The position numbers and the translations under genes are program-made. Of a stretch of 64,000 bases of DNA, positions 37,281 through 48,674 are shown piece after piece. Source of the stretch: Apostichopus japonicus (lineage: Eukaryota; Echinodermata; Holothuroidea; Aspidochirotida; Stichopodidae); the NCBI RefSeq assembly GCF_037975245.1, contig NC_092561.1, positions 17,861,001-17,925,000 on the forward strand, given 5' to 3'. Under the pieces are notes generated by a model. The model worked only from the letters and a program-made list of their open reading frames with translations. It searched no databases and had not been told where the DNA came from. Every line of letters begins with the position of its first letter. The stretch's first letter is position 1.

Positions 37281-40200
37281 TCATGCTTGAAGTTTTGCAA
37301 TTAATGAAATGATCTTTTGAGGCAATTTCCCCTTGTCTTTGCATTGCAGCAGAACATTTTGCAGAAATGTCAGTGTTCCTTTTACTTTGCCGTTATACTG
37401 TATGTTGAAAACATAATATGTTGCCAGCAGGATTAGAACTGCCTCAGGGAAAGATGCTGCAGTACTGCATTTTTCGTTTTCTGCAATGATTGTTGTTTGA
37501 TGGGTCCAGCGGATCCCCAGTGTATGTTATGACCGGTGTGTTGATTTCAACATCCGAGCTAACCTATCAAACAATGAAATAAATAGGATGATTAATTCCT
37601 GATAACACATTTTCAAAGGTAATCCAGCTTCTTCAGAATCACATACACTAAACTTGCATTTGATAATATTACTTGGGAGCTGATTTGAATAAGCATCATT
37701 TCTAGCTATAAATGAATATTGCGAATGTTTCTATAACTCAGGGTATATATAAACCAGAATGTCAAATAACTTAGTGATTCCTTGCCATTATGAAGCAACA
37801 TTAGATGGCAGATTTTCCAACTTCCACCGTGCTGACCTGATATCACCAGAAGTGCCATTGGCCTTAGAGTATCGAATAATAGGTACCTATATAAGAAGAT
37901 TGAATTTGAAACCAACTATCATTTCTTCAGCGATCAACTTTATTAAGACTTGGCTCTAATTGAAGACAAGTGAACTGTGACCTCCATACAAAACATTCGG
38001 GATTTGCTACTTACCAAATGCTACCTAAATTCAATTCATGATATGTGGTGGTAATTAAAGGGTTCAGGTTTTCATGTTTGTTGATCTCAAATGACCTCTG
38101 ACCACAATCAAAAACAGGAAGAACCACCTACTCACCAAGGGTTACCTTGTGTTATCTTTTAATTCAAAGAAAAAATAGGGATCATCTGCTCACCAGGGCT
38201 ATCTAAATATTACTCTTGAAGTGCAAACCATCTTTCACTTCTTGAGGTATAGTGTTTACAAACCGAGGCCTCACACACACCCCGATCAGCATTGCATAGA
38301 TTTCTTTGGCCTTAGAAGGGTTATCGACATATTACTCTTTACATCTTTTGCAAGTTTACAAATAATACACCAACTAATGAAAGGGTTATTAAAATGGGAA
38401 GCTTACATCATCATCACTGTTTATAAACAGAAAGTTGCGATCTTCTTTCAGGAAGCCAGGTAGTATCCAGAGAGCTGCGGTCCATGTAGCATCTGTAGCA
38501 GAAATAAACACTGAAGTTATTGTCTTCATTCAGTGTAAATGAATGTAAAATGTAACACAACAGTAAAAAATTTCATGCTGATTTCCTGAAAATAACATAA
38601 TGATTTAGTAAGTTGATGTAGTGTATCAATGCAGTTTTATCTCTGCACTCTTAAAAATAACTACATTGAAGTGTTCCTTAATTAATGTTTTATTGCAGGA
38701 TTCAGTAAACCATCTAATTCATCCAATGACGACACTGTTGCTACTTTGCCTCATATGGTCACAACTTGTCTCCTTGCTCAGATTATCCTGTATATATGAA
38801 ACAGGATTGGCCACATTTTTCTTCATTATCTTGAAAGACCTTGGATTTTTTTTTAAGTTTTCAAACATCTGCCATCAGTTTAACTAATTTATATTTTAAG
38901 AAGCTGACAAAATGCTTGTCTCAACTGAAACTGTTAAGACATATCTCCTAGTCTACATAATAGTAAACGTTTTTATTATTTTTGGTAATTAACTCAGCAC
39001 TTTGAGATGTTAACTTACCCCTTTTGTCTTTTTCTGTCAATTGCTGAATAAAGTTGTTGTATTCAACAAGGAATCGAAGAGTGCCCTTTGAGTGATTTGT
39101 GTTGTAGGTGATGATCTTTGCTGCAATGTCATCAAGATTTTTGTAGAACATCTCCGACACTGCATCCCAACTGATGATGGCTGAAAAATCTTCTATGATC
39201 TATGAATTAAGGTAATAAAAAGGATGATAATGACATTGTATTAATAAACAACTTTCAAACAGGAACTTTCAGCCAAGTATTTGTGTTAGATCATTAAGTC
39301 AGTAAAAGAATCTTGTTTTGGCAGTTATTCATGATTTTCTTCAGTCAAACCTCTATTTTAGTAGAAATTCTAAACATTCAAATACTCTTACATATCATCC
39401 ATGGTATTTAGATTCACCTACTTTTTGAAAATCCCTGTCAAAGCTAACAATGTGTTTCTTCCATGGTAAATAAAACAGCTATGATTAGCTCACTTGGCAG
39501 GTTAATTTGTGGCAAAATACACTCATGACCCTTTTCCTTGAACTTTGTCTACCTCAAATGATTCTTGAACTAAAAAAGGTAGGAATCATCTACTAACCAA
39601 ATGCAATCAACATTCTAAGGGATTTTTAAGAAGCCAGTAACTGACAATTTTTCCACTTATTGCACTGTGTTTCATGAATATCAGCTATGATTCAAGGAAG
39701 CTTCCCTTCCTGAGAAATCCTGAGAGCAAGCTATGCAGCATGAACACAAGTTCATTCACCCTTACATACACAAGCCTTAACATTGGCTTATGATTTCTTC
39801 AAACCAACAATTTCCAGTGTAGAACATTATAATCATAAGTCTTAATAATTAGGAATCATTTGTTTGAAATTACCTGTTCTTCACAAAATAGAGTAGGAAA
39901 TTTGCCTCTGATTTCTGCTATTGGTGGTTTCTCCTCAAGTACAAGTCTCCTTCTCTCTCCAAATGTCAGTGCCATTAATGACTTAATTTTGTTCTTGTCT
40001 TGTTTTTTCTTTGTTGATTCCTTTTGTAGTTCCTTAATGTGCAGTTTGATAGTCTCCTCTGTTTCACCCTCAGGTAGAGTCCAATCAGCTCCCTCTTTTC
40101 TTTCTCCCTCGTCAGTTGTTGCATGTGTAGATGTCTTCCTCTTCTTCACAACTACATCCCTCGTCATGTGTCTCCTCTCATTTCTGAACTTATCTTTGAG

Positions 40201-43200
40201 TGCATTTTTCAATGCATCCTACAAAACCAAGATGCAAAAATGAATGGAAGCTGCAGTATGATGAGATAATCTGATATCAATGTTACATATTCTGTTAAAA
40301 TACCTTTCTTCAGTCTGGACTTGTAATTTAAAGAGCTATGAAATTGTGATGAACACTTGAACACAAAGTATATTGTAATTTTGTTACAAGGTCTTAAAAA
40401 CAGCTGAACAATTCAAATTAAACTTCAACACTATTGTTAGGTATAAAACTCGGCAACCTCACAATGTAATTTATGCACATGTTTCATCATGTCACCTCAC
40501 CCATTTTAAAGAGTAGACACCTTGATCTTACAAGCATGCACATCTGGACATTCATGTCAGATGCATGCACAATGTGTACTGGTTCATGCATCTTCTCGGG
40601 TAGGCCAGTAAATTATATGAATATGTATGTATACATATATGTCACAGGAGGGGGCTAATGTGCAAACATCTGCATGTATACAAGACCCCAGACTACAATA
40701 TCCCCCCCTCCCCCACCCACCCTGTGCTGCAGCAGTTCAACCCTTGCATCCACCCAGTTAAGTTCCCTCAAACTGAAAAGTACTTTTACAAACCAACAGC
40801 AAAATTAATCTATAGTGGATGTAAGATTTTACCCTTGAAATGGCAGGAGAAACAATCTAGTTTTGAATGCCCCATCATTTGACATGTCTTTATTAAAAAG
40901 ATCCAGCTGTACATAGTTCTTCACTAGCACCAGCTACTGGATATAAAAATGGCTTTTGACAATTAAGCAAATACAGTGAAAATAGTCTCCTGTCTACCTG
41001 AAAAGCACCAATTTGACTGATACCATTAGTAGTGGTAGTTTTGTACAAAGTAGTCGAAATTACACAATCTAGTCAGGTGCTTTTTATATGTACATATACG
41101 CCCACCTTCTAGATAATAAATGAAGAGCTTAATCATATACTTACATAAGGCTCACAGAATGGTAATTTGATTGCCAAGTTTGGAAAGGACTTTATGACTG
41201 CTTTAGCTGCTGTATTGTATTGATCTGTAGTAGGATACCTACAAAAAAGAATATCACTTTATAGTTGATTCACATACAGGGTTAGTGCCAGCTGTAAAAT
41301 TTAGGAGGGGGGGGGCAATTACCCACTTGACCAACTCTTTTGGGGGGGATTTAGTATATTGGGGGAGCCTTTTTAAAATGCGGAGTGAAAGGAAAAGATG
41401 GTACTGTCTGGGGCTCCAAAAGCTCCAGTTTTTAACCTTCATATCAGCAGGACAGGGCTTGGTTGGGTGAGACTCATACAGGCCCAATGATCTCCCATAA
41501 TAGAAATTTCTTATGTTACGGGATACTGCGGACTATCTCTATAGTGGTCTCTTGTATCATTCTTGAAGATATATTGTCTAAATTGTTTTGTTTTTACTAT
41601 GTAATTCTTAATTCCTTGTTTTAGTCTGATGTTGATCTGGGAGTGAAATAAACCTTACACACACAAACACCAAAAATTACATTTTTAAAATAATATCAAC
41701 AACTTATTTTGCAACTTAATAATAACAGTGAAAAGTTCACCCATTTACCCACTAACCATCAAGTCCTGCTTGTACTAAGTACCTTACCTAGCACCCCCAT
41801 TCCCCCCAGACAGGCTGAGTCAGCTAAAAGGCTATGATTTTATATTTGAGGTCGCTGCCTGAGCTTGTTTGTTTTGGTAATGTGGATATCCCCATCTGAA
41901 GTTAAAATATGAACAGAACTTTAACAAAGTTGTAACCACATCATTCCAAGGTTCCACAATATTAAAATCTGTAGGTTATTGACACATGACGTCTTTATAT
42001 GCAAAAAATCAAATGCGAAAATACAGGCTTCCAAAGGTGTTATTGTTCCAGGTTAAATATCACCACAATTTCAAAGATGGCATACTTACACATTGACATA
42101 TTTCAAAGCTAGTAATTCTGAGATGTTGAAAAGTCAAGATTCCAAAGACTTGTGCATTATGCATGCGTATGACATTTGAAGGCAAAAATTTACACTGGTT
42201 TAGCATTAGTGATTGAAAAGACAAAATATTAATATTCAAATAGGGAAAGGTACTTACACAGTAAACAAGCACATTTTGTCAAATGTAGCTTGGATTACAG
42301 CAGATTTAATTCTGTTGCTGACAGGTCCCCCTTTTAATAGTTCTACCAAGATGTCTCTCCTAACATCATCTTGATGCAGCTCAAACTTGCTTGGCCATGG
42401 CAAGAACTTTTCTTCTTCATGAAAACTATCAAGCATGCAAAAAGGGTAAACAAAACTTTATTAGCAAAATGTATAGAATTAGCACTTTCAATAAAGTGAC
42501 CCTAAACAAATTTTACATGAACAATACAGATTATACTTTGACACAGGTTGAACAGCTTGATTTTCACTACTTCAGCTGTAAGTTGTTGAACATGCATGTC
42601 AGTACTTAGCAAAATGTGACTTCATATTAAATGGCCTCTTCAAATAAGGGGCTTTGTACTGAACTTCTTTAGGGAATGTGTGGGACTTACTGTTAACCAA
42701 CCAAGTTCCACCAACCCCCCACCCCCCATACCCTAATATATTGTAGTGACCCCTGATTTGAATTAGTATACTGTAGTATAATATTTCTATTATGGCTCTT
42801 CCTACTCATGTGACAATGTTTTTGTTACTGAATTGTTGAATTCATGCACCATAACTCTTAGATTTGTCTTTTATATGCAATATTTATTTTCTAAAATGCC
42901 ATAAAATATAATTGTAAGGTCAGCACCAGAAATATGCAAGGTTTAGCTGATATTGCAAATTAGTTTGGGGCAACTGCTTATTCCCTTAAATAAGCTCTTT
43001 TTTGCTTCTGTCAAGGTAGGATAATAATTCAAACATGAAATATTACATGTCTTACCTGTCTGAAACATCACTGGTACAAGGTACATCTCTTTCATTTCCA
43101 GCCAATATAATGGTGTCATCTGAACTTGAAGAGCTTGTAAATGAACTGGCACTGAGGCATGCAACTGACAAAGGAGTGTCCAAAATATGTATTATAAATT

Positions 43201-44029
43201 ATTTTTCTAATTTGCAAAACCCCAGGATGTAAAGATTAAATATGTGTTGCTCATAAGTACAAGAAACAAAATAACTGGATTTGCATTGCAATTTGCTACT
43301 TACTATTAAATCTTCAACTGCTAACCAATTTGATATTGATTAGCACTTTCATTAGACAGTAATGCTTTTTGATTGATATTGCAAACTGTAAACTGTTACA
43401 ATGAAAATTTGAAGTAGTATTCAACTTTGGCATACCAATTTGTCCCTTGCAGAATACCTTCAGACTGTGATAATTTCTTATCTTAAAGCTTCCCTGAAAT
43501 TTCAAATATGAATACTATAGTGACTTCCTCCTGTCAAATATCCCAAAACTTTCCACTACTGTAGGGGGAAAGCCATGAGGAGAGGTTATGACAATGTACA
43601 TACATTCATACAAGAATGTTTTATGTGCATATATTATCCTTGGAACTACCCAAGTACCAATAAGTTCCAAATGGGGTTCACACATCACATTATGCCAATA
43701 AGGCTCCTTCATGAAATGGTAATAAACATGCTGCTGATAGGCAAATTTTTCTGGACAACAATCTTTTTGCAATCGTGTACAAGAAGCATTTATACTTACC
43801 TTCATCTCTTTCACCAATCACATTCAGTTTAACTGCTTTATCTTCCATCTGCTCTTCTTCTATATCACCGTCAATGTCCACCCAGTCGTCAAAGTGTTTA
43901 TCAAAGACCTGAAGCCGAAATTTCTTTATCCCAAATTGAGATTTGATTTCTGGTTCTACATCACTTGCACTACATAAGAAAACCCTTTTTCTGGATCCAT
44001 AAGTTACATGGTACCGTTTAAGTGCTTCA
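37281..44029 (-). CDS. SAMD3-like protein with N-terminal PB1-like domain, 5'-partial and with one frameshift
   Basis: Eight exons in transcription order: 44029-43800, 43164-43056, 42425-42258, 41238-41145, 40218-39874, 39199-39019, 38492-38407 and 37563-37281 (stop TGA). Phases agree throughout. Exon 1 encodes a PB1/ubiquitin-like module (KKFRLQVFDKHFDDWVDIDG...AVKLNVI). Exon 2 is Ser-rich. Exons 3-4 hold FLPWPSKFELHQDDV and YPTTDQYNTAAKAVIKSFP. Exon 5 holds LKDKFRNERRH, a basic linker and KFPTLFCEEQ. Exons 6-8 include ALWILPGFLKED and LILLATYYVFNIQY. This order is typical of multicopy SAMD3-like proteins of fish and invertebrates; no SAM domain is visible. The last exon is 283 nt and changes frame near 37490-37515. 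No ATG is found, so an upstream exon is missing. Confidence 0.75.
41285..41480. repeat. G-run-bearing dispersed repeat fragment
   Basis: The sequence TTAGGAGGGGGGGGGCAATTACCC, then TTTTGGGGGGGATTTAG, resembles low-complexity G-rich transposon ends seen elsewhere in the window (59150, 63400). It lies in the SAMD3-like gene's intron, just downstream of its fourth exon. The family is not identified. Confidence 0.4.
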
Positions 44030-44137
44030 CTGAAGACACAAATATATAGAAACTAAAAAGTTGTTTCTTCTAACCTTTGAAGTTCAAAGTAACAATGATA
44101 AGGAATGAGATGCTCTATTTTAAGTATTAATGTTTCT

Positions 44138-46669
44138 CTAAACAAAGTACTTAAGTGTTACCATTCTCTGATTTTGATTTGTGTAAATTGATAAGGGTAA
44201 ATGACAAGCAAAATCTTCATAAGCAAATATGACCCATTTTTGTTGAAAACACAATACATAGCTATGGAAATGTTGACTGTAACCAATAGTGCGCAAAACC
44301 ATCAAAACAAAATACACTTTACCACCTTTGATAAAGATTGCATCTATTTTGCCAAATTCATGCAACCTATTTTCTCTTGCCTCTAGAACCATGCAACAAC
44401 CTTTTGCATACAATGAACTGTGTAATTCAACAAAAGCTAATGTATGCACTTCTTCAATGCTTGGAAATTGACTTTTCAAAGCTCTCTGAATCCCATCACA
44501 AAACTGATGTAACTTTTGAATGTCCCCTCCTGAGTTGGATGTCATTTTGTCATCCAAAAAATTCTGACCAGCTCCATAATAGCACATAAGTAATTGATGA
44601 CGCCTTGCCAATGTCTTACACAAATTCCGCCTGTTTTTCTGCCTATTGGCAATTTCTTTGAAATATGCATGTTTAGCTTCAAACCTCATTGTCCAGCAGT
44701 GAACAAGAGGTCCATATTTCAATATTGAACGAGGGTAATGCAATAAGTAATGACTTTTGGGTTTAATTCTATCGTCAGGAAAGAGCTCTTTCAGAGCAAC
44801 CAGAAATCCATGCACCAAATATTCCAAGTATGCAACCATTTCACACGGTATAGAGGGAGCAAATGTAATTTCACAAATATCCATAAGTGACAAAAATAGT
44901 TCCCAGTATTCATTTCCCTCTGGAATTGAGCTTCCTATGATTAAAGGCAATAATCTCATCAGGCACCATGTTTGAGATGCTGTTTGTTTGATTTTGAAAC
45001 TTCCCAGGTTAGCAGTGGTATTGCAAGTTGGTTTGCTTTTCTGATCACTTTTTCCAAAGGGAAAAAGTTTCAAAGCACTGTTAAAAGATTCCAAAGTGAA
45101 AAAGCCATCCTGAATAAATGTTGTCACAACCTTCGTCATTAATTCTGGAACAAGTCCTTCGAGCAAATCATGAGCTGGATCAGGTGGTAGACAACTGATT
45201 ACATCAAAGTATTGCAAATCTGACAAAACAGATTTAGAAGCTACTCCATAAACATGCCTAAGACCTTGATTTTCCATAACTAACTGCACCTGATGTTTGT
45301 GACCAACACTTGTTCTTTCGATTAAACTGGATGAATCAAAATGATCTTGAATGTCATTACTACTTGCCATGCAAAATCTACATATTCTACCAGCATGAAA
45401 ATGTTGCTGAAAGCCTCCTAACTGATGTGCTGCCAAGTTATCCATGGAAACCAAACTAATGCAACCCTTGAATGTAAACTCCTCCTGGTTTAAAGTTGTT
45501 ATTGTCACCCCCTTACTTTCTAAGACTTTAACATCCTCAAGAAGCGGTTTGAGCACTTTCCCAAAGCCATACTGTTTTATTAATCTTGTACAGCAGAGGC
45601 AAACAAGCTGAATTGTTGACAATTTTGACCGAAACTTTGGGGATAAATTTCCAAGAACAAAATAAAATGCAGCAACTTTGTAGCTGTTAGCTTTATTTCT
45701 AAGTGGGTTCACCACACCAAAATCATCATAATAAAAATGAACTTGGAGTGCATGTGGCTCCAAAGAGAATAGGGGATGATTTTGAAATGCTTCACCATCA
45801 CAGTAATCCTCATATCGCTTGTCCCCATGTCTAGAAAGGGACTTCAGAACTTCTGCTAAAATATCATCATGACTTAAAAGACTTTTTAGAGTATCAAGCA
45901 ATGGTACATAAATGAATGTATCATCTTTCCCACAGGTGGAACCTAGCACATGTTCACCTGGCTCAACTAAACCAAAATGCTCCTTATAAAAAGCTGTCTG
46001 TTTATAGTCTGAGGCCAACTTTTCAAAGATGTTATTTTTCTTTTCAAACTTTTCATCGATAAAGTTAAAGATATCAGGATTTTTAGCCACTGTGAAACCA
46101 GAAGCTGAAAGTTTTTCTTTGATCTCTGTGCTATCATCCCTTGAACTGTTATAGATGAGTTCAGATAGCTCTAATATTATGCTATTTGTAACAGTAAGTG
46201 GTAGTTTATGCTTCTCTTTCATGCCTAAGATGAAAAGAGCAAAGTCTCTTTCCGTGGATCTTTCACCGATTTCTCTGATGTGTGATCCATCACCCAGAGC
46301 AGCAGCATCGATAGCACTTATTCCAGTTGATTCTGCAAGACTATTTTTATGCGAATTATGAGTCACATCATCAACTTCTAAACCAATGTTTTCCGTCACT
46401 AGACTTGTGCCTACTTCAGTATCCTCATGCCCACCAGAGTTACTGTCATGCCTTATGTTAACATCGAACACTCTTTTATGAAATTTCCGCAGATGGGAAT
46501 AAAACGTGCTGAACACCCGATATTTTCTTTCACAACCATCTATTCCACATCTTATGGAGAAGTTGGGTTCAATACTATGTGAGAATCTTATGTGATGTAA
46601 CAACTTTTTGAAAGTAATGGTCCTGAAAGTGTTACATATTGAACAACTTTGCATCTGCAAGGATGCCAT
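44138..46669 (-). CDS. transposon-encoded protein: C2H2 fingers plus CACTA/Transposase_21-like domain
   Basis: An uninterrupted ORF of 872 codons if read from the ATG at 46756. I prefer the ATG at 46669 (MASLQMQSCSIC), just before the first finger, giving 843 aa. In the longer numbering, C2H2 fingers lie at about 38-60 and 70-93. YYDDFGVVNPL (342-352) with YFVLGNLSPKFRSKL, SCLPPDPAHDLLEG (521-534) and KSHYLLHYP...WTMRFEAKH (667-696) follow. These resemble conserved blocks around the D, D and E of CACTA transposases (DGxNP...NLPP, DxxHxxxxG, RFE). Candidate catalytic residues are D344 or D345, D526 or D530, and E693. CRFC (459-463) may bind zinc. The C-terminus (MVTLKYFV) looks natural. It is intact, so possibly functional. 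Its role as transposase is inference. Confidence 0.8.
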   Translation of the reverse strand: MASLQMQSCSICNTFRTITFKKLLHHIRFSHSIEPNFSIRCGIDGCERKYRVFSTFYSHLRKFHKRVFDVNIRHDSNSGGHEDTEVGTSLVTENIGLEVDDVTHNSHKNSLAESTGISAIDAAALGDGSHIREIGERSTERDFALFILGMKEKHKLPLTVTNSIILELSELIYNSSRDDSTEIKEKLSASGFTVAKNPDIFNFIDEKFEKKNNIFEKLASDYKQTAFYKEHFGLVEPGEHVLGSTCGKDDTFIYVPLLDTLKSLLSHDDILAEVLKSLSRHGDKRYEDYCDGEAFQNHPLFSLEPHALQVHFYYDDFGVVNPLRNKANSYKVAAFYFVLGNLSPKFRSKLSTIQLVCLCCTRLIKQYGFGKVLKPLLEDVKVLESKGVTITTLNQEEFTFKGCISLVSMDNLAAHQLGGFQQHFHAGRICRFCMASSNDIQDHFDSSSLIERTSVGHKHQVQLVMENQGLRHVYGVASKSVLSDLQYFDVISCLPPDPAHDLLEGLVPELMTKVVTTFIQDGFFTLESFNSALKLFPFGKSDQKSKPTCNTTANLGSFKIKQTASQTWCLMRLLPLIIGSSIPEGNEYWELFLSLMDICEITFAPSIPCEMVAYLEYLVHGFLVALKELFPDDRIKPKSHYLLHYPRSILKYGPLVHCWTMRFEAKHAYFKEIANRQKNRRNLCKTLARRHQLLMCYYGAGQNFLDDKMTSNSGGDIQKLHQFCDGIQRALKSQFPSIEEVHTLAFVELHSSLYAKGCCMVLEARENRLHEFGKIDAIFIKGGKVYFVLMVLRTIGYSQHFHSYVLCFQQKWVIFAYEDFACHLPLSIYTNQNQRMVTLKYFV

Positions 46670-46756
46670 AAGGCCTAATCTAACAAAACCTTGGCTAGGC
46701 TTTATTAGGATGGCTTGGCATAAGTACTGGACAAACCTCACAGCATTAATGCACAC

Positions 46757-47208
46757 TCAGTTTTAATAGTTCAGTCTTGGCCTGCGCTAGCTAGGCTTAT
46801 AAACTTTGATACAATGGTAGGCCACAGTGTAGGCCCTGCATTGTACTAGTGGCTGTTACTTGTAAGACATAGCCTAGGCTTAGTTATAAAGTCTTCTAAT
46901 CTTATATAGGCGAATAAGTAGCAGAACAGTTAGGCTAGTAAAGCCTAGGCATAACAGTTATTTAATCTGTACTTTTATAAACCAAACAACTCTTTCAAGG
47001 GCTTAACGTCAACTTACACTTGTGACATGTTGCTTTAGATTCATATAAAAATACAAGCGGCCGTTGAAGGTGAAGTCCAGTCGTGTCAAGTCTCGTCAAA
47101 TGTAACGGCGAAGCGCTTCTGCGGGAACAAACTATGAAATACTAGGATTGGTCGCCAAGCAGTGCAGTGATGACAGTATACTGTATACTGTACTGTACGT
47201 ACGTAGGT
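46757..47208. promoter_or_regulatory. 5' region of the transposon's minus-strand genes
   Basis: No coding frame. Several GCCTAGGC/TAGGCCTA words occur, along with a more GC-rich patch near 47060-47130. By position it holds the promoter of the C2H2/transposase-like gene and perhaps the missing first exon of the SAMD3-like gene. Confidence 0.35.
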
Positions 47209-47212
47209 TTAA

Positions 47213-48670
47213 AGAGGTTATGAAATGAAAAATTTTCATGTCTTAGAATGGTTTATCTACATTACTACAACACCATCCATGCACAACTTTCCGTAAATAC
47301 GGCTTCAAACGCCAGAAATTCGCTGTCAAAGTATTCCCCAGAGACCTCTCGAGCTGCCACTCGTAAAAAAAAGCAAAGCTGCCCACCGCAGTTCATCTGA
47401 CGTCATCAAAGGAACCATTTCAGCCAAAGCCGACTCCCCGCTGTTTACCGATACGGCGTTACACAGTTCACTACATGTAACCACAACACTCTTCTCATCA
47501 ATTGAAAATGTCTCTCCCGAATCTTCCGATTCAGAGGAAATCTCTCAGGACATTCGTAAGCTTTGACGAAAATTATTTTCTTGAGGAAGAAGAGGAGGAA
47601 ATAGTTTTCGAGGGTGATGAAGATAATATCGGTGTTTTTCCCTATCAATTGAGCCCCTTGCAGAAGAATTGTAAAACGATCCGGTGGCCGAGACGCGTCG
47701 CTGCCGATCAAAGTCCCCGAGCAGAACGGTTGGACGACCCTGAACCGAAACTGGTCGGTTGAGCATAAACAAAACCACTGTTATTAAGACCATCATATGA
47801 TTTAAATTATCTCGAATGTCGATGATCCTGCTACTTAACCTCGTAGCGAAGCTTCTAGAATTTTGTGTCTTACAGTGCAAGGAAAATGTGACATTCTGTA
47901 CATTGCAACCCTATAGTACTAGTAGTGGTAACATGGGTCTAGACCTAACTAATAGACGTTGTATAACAGGCTAGCCAGTGTAATTGTATCATCCAACTGT
48001 TACGTAAAATCACAACACAACGCCAGTTTTACCAGAAAAGAAAACTTGCAGATCTAGTATTGATTGTTCTTAAACCAACTGGCTTTAAAATTTGTGCGAA
48101 ATATTAGGTAACCATAAAAAAAATCGTCATTTGCTGTATCAAGGAGGCCTAGGCTATGGTCATAACAAGTAATTTGGCAACAGTATAGGCCTACAGGCAC
48201 TCGTAACGTTGTGTATGTGTAGTGTTTTGAGCGAGTCGTGTTCAAATTCTTCGATTTTGTCATCTTTTGGAAAAGCTTGCAGTAGAAATCCGTCTTAACT
48301 TGTGGTGGAGCAACCTGATACCACATCGGCTCGGCATTTTTAACATTTACGAGATAAATTTACGTAAAAACAAACTCCAAACACCAAATCTCAATTACTA
48401 CGGAGCACTGCAACAGTGTAATGGTGTGTGTTCTCAGACGTTTAAGAATGTAAACATAGCGTCTCGGAAGTGAGCTGAGTTCCTCGACTGACGTCACGCC
48501 GCGTTACCGTAAATACAACAATTTTTAGAAAGTTTTTTATTACCCTCGAATTTTTGATCGTTTATTCCTCGAGAATGCAAGCTTCGTTTGACACAAATTG
48601 GGTATCATTGGAAAGCTACGAGTGTACAGAATACGATGATAAAGAATTTTTTTTTCATTTCATAACCTCT
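47213..48670 (+). mobile_element. nested 1458-bp TTAA-specific DNA transposon (piggyBac- or Kolobok-like)
   Basis: Perfect 20-bp terminal inverted repeats AGAGGTTATGAAATGAAAAA are flanked on both sides by TTAA (47209-47212 and 48671-48674), the target site used by piggyBac and Kolobok elements. At this length it lacks a transposase and must be non-autonomous. It sits inside the larger element, so it inserted later. Confidence 0.9.
47502..47762 (+). CDS. short acidic ORF inside the TTAA element, uncertain
   Basis: An 86-codon frame whose product has an acidic run (YFLEEEEEEIVFEGDEDNIG) followed by VFPYQLSPLQ. The second Met (MSLPNLP) is as good a start as the first. A NIGVxPYxF-like acidic leader is reminiscent of N-termini of repetitive proteins in marine invertebrates, so it may be a leftover first exon captured by or belonging to the element. 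No domain is recognised. Confidence 0.3.
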   Translation: MKMSLPNLPIQRKSLRTFVSFDENYFLEEEEEEIVFEGDEDNIGVFPYQLSPLQKNCKTIRWPRRVAADQSPRAERLDDPEPKLVG

Positions 48671-48674
48671 TTAA

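Noticed and set aside
37759-38887. Several plus-strand frames inside the large transposon
   Set aside because: No recognisable content; they overlap introns of the minus-strand SAMD3-like gene.
39860-40243. 127-codon plus-strand frame
   Set aside because: It is the antisense shadow of exon 5 of the SAMD3-like gene, whose minus-strand frame has consistent splice sites and family motifs.
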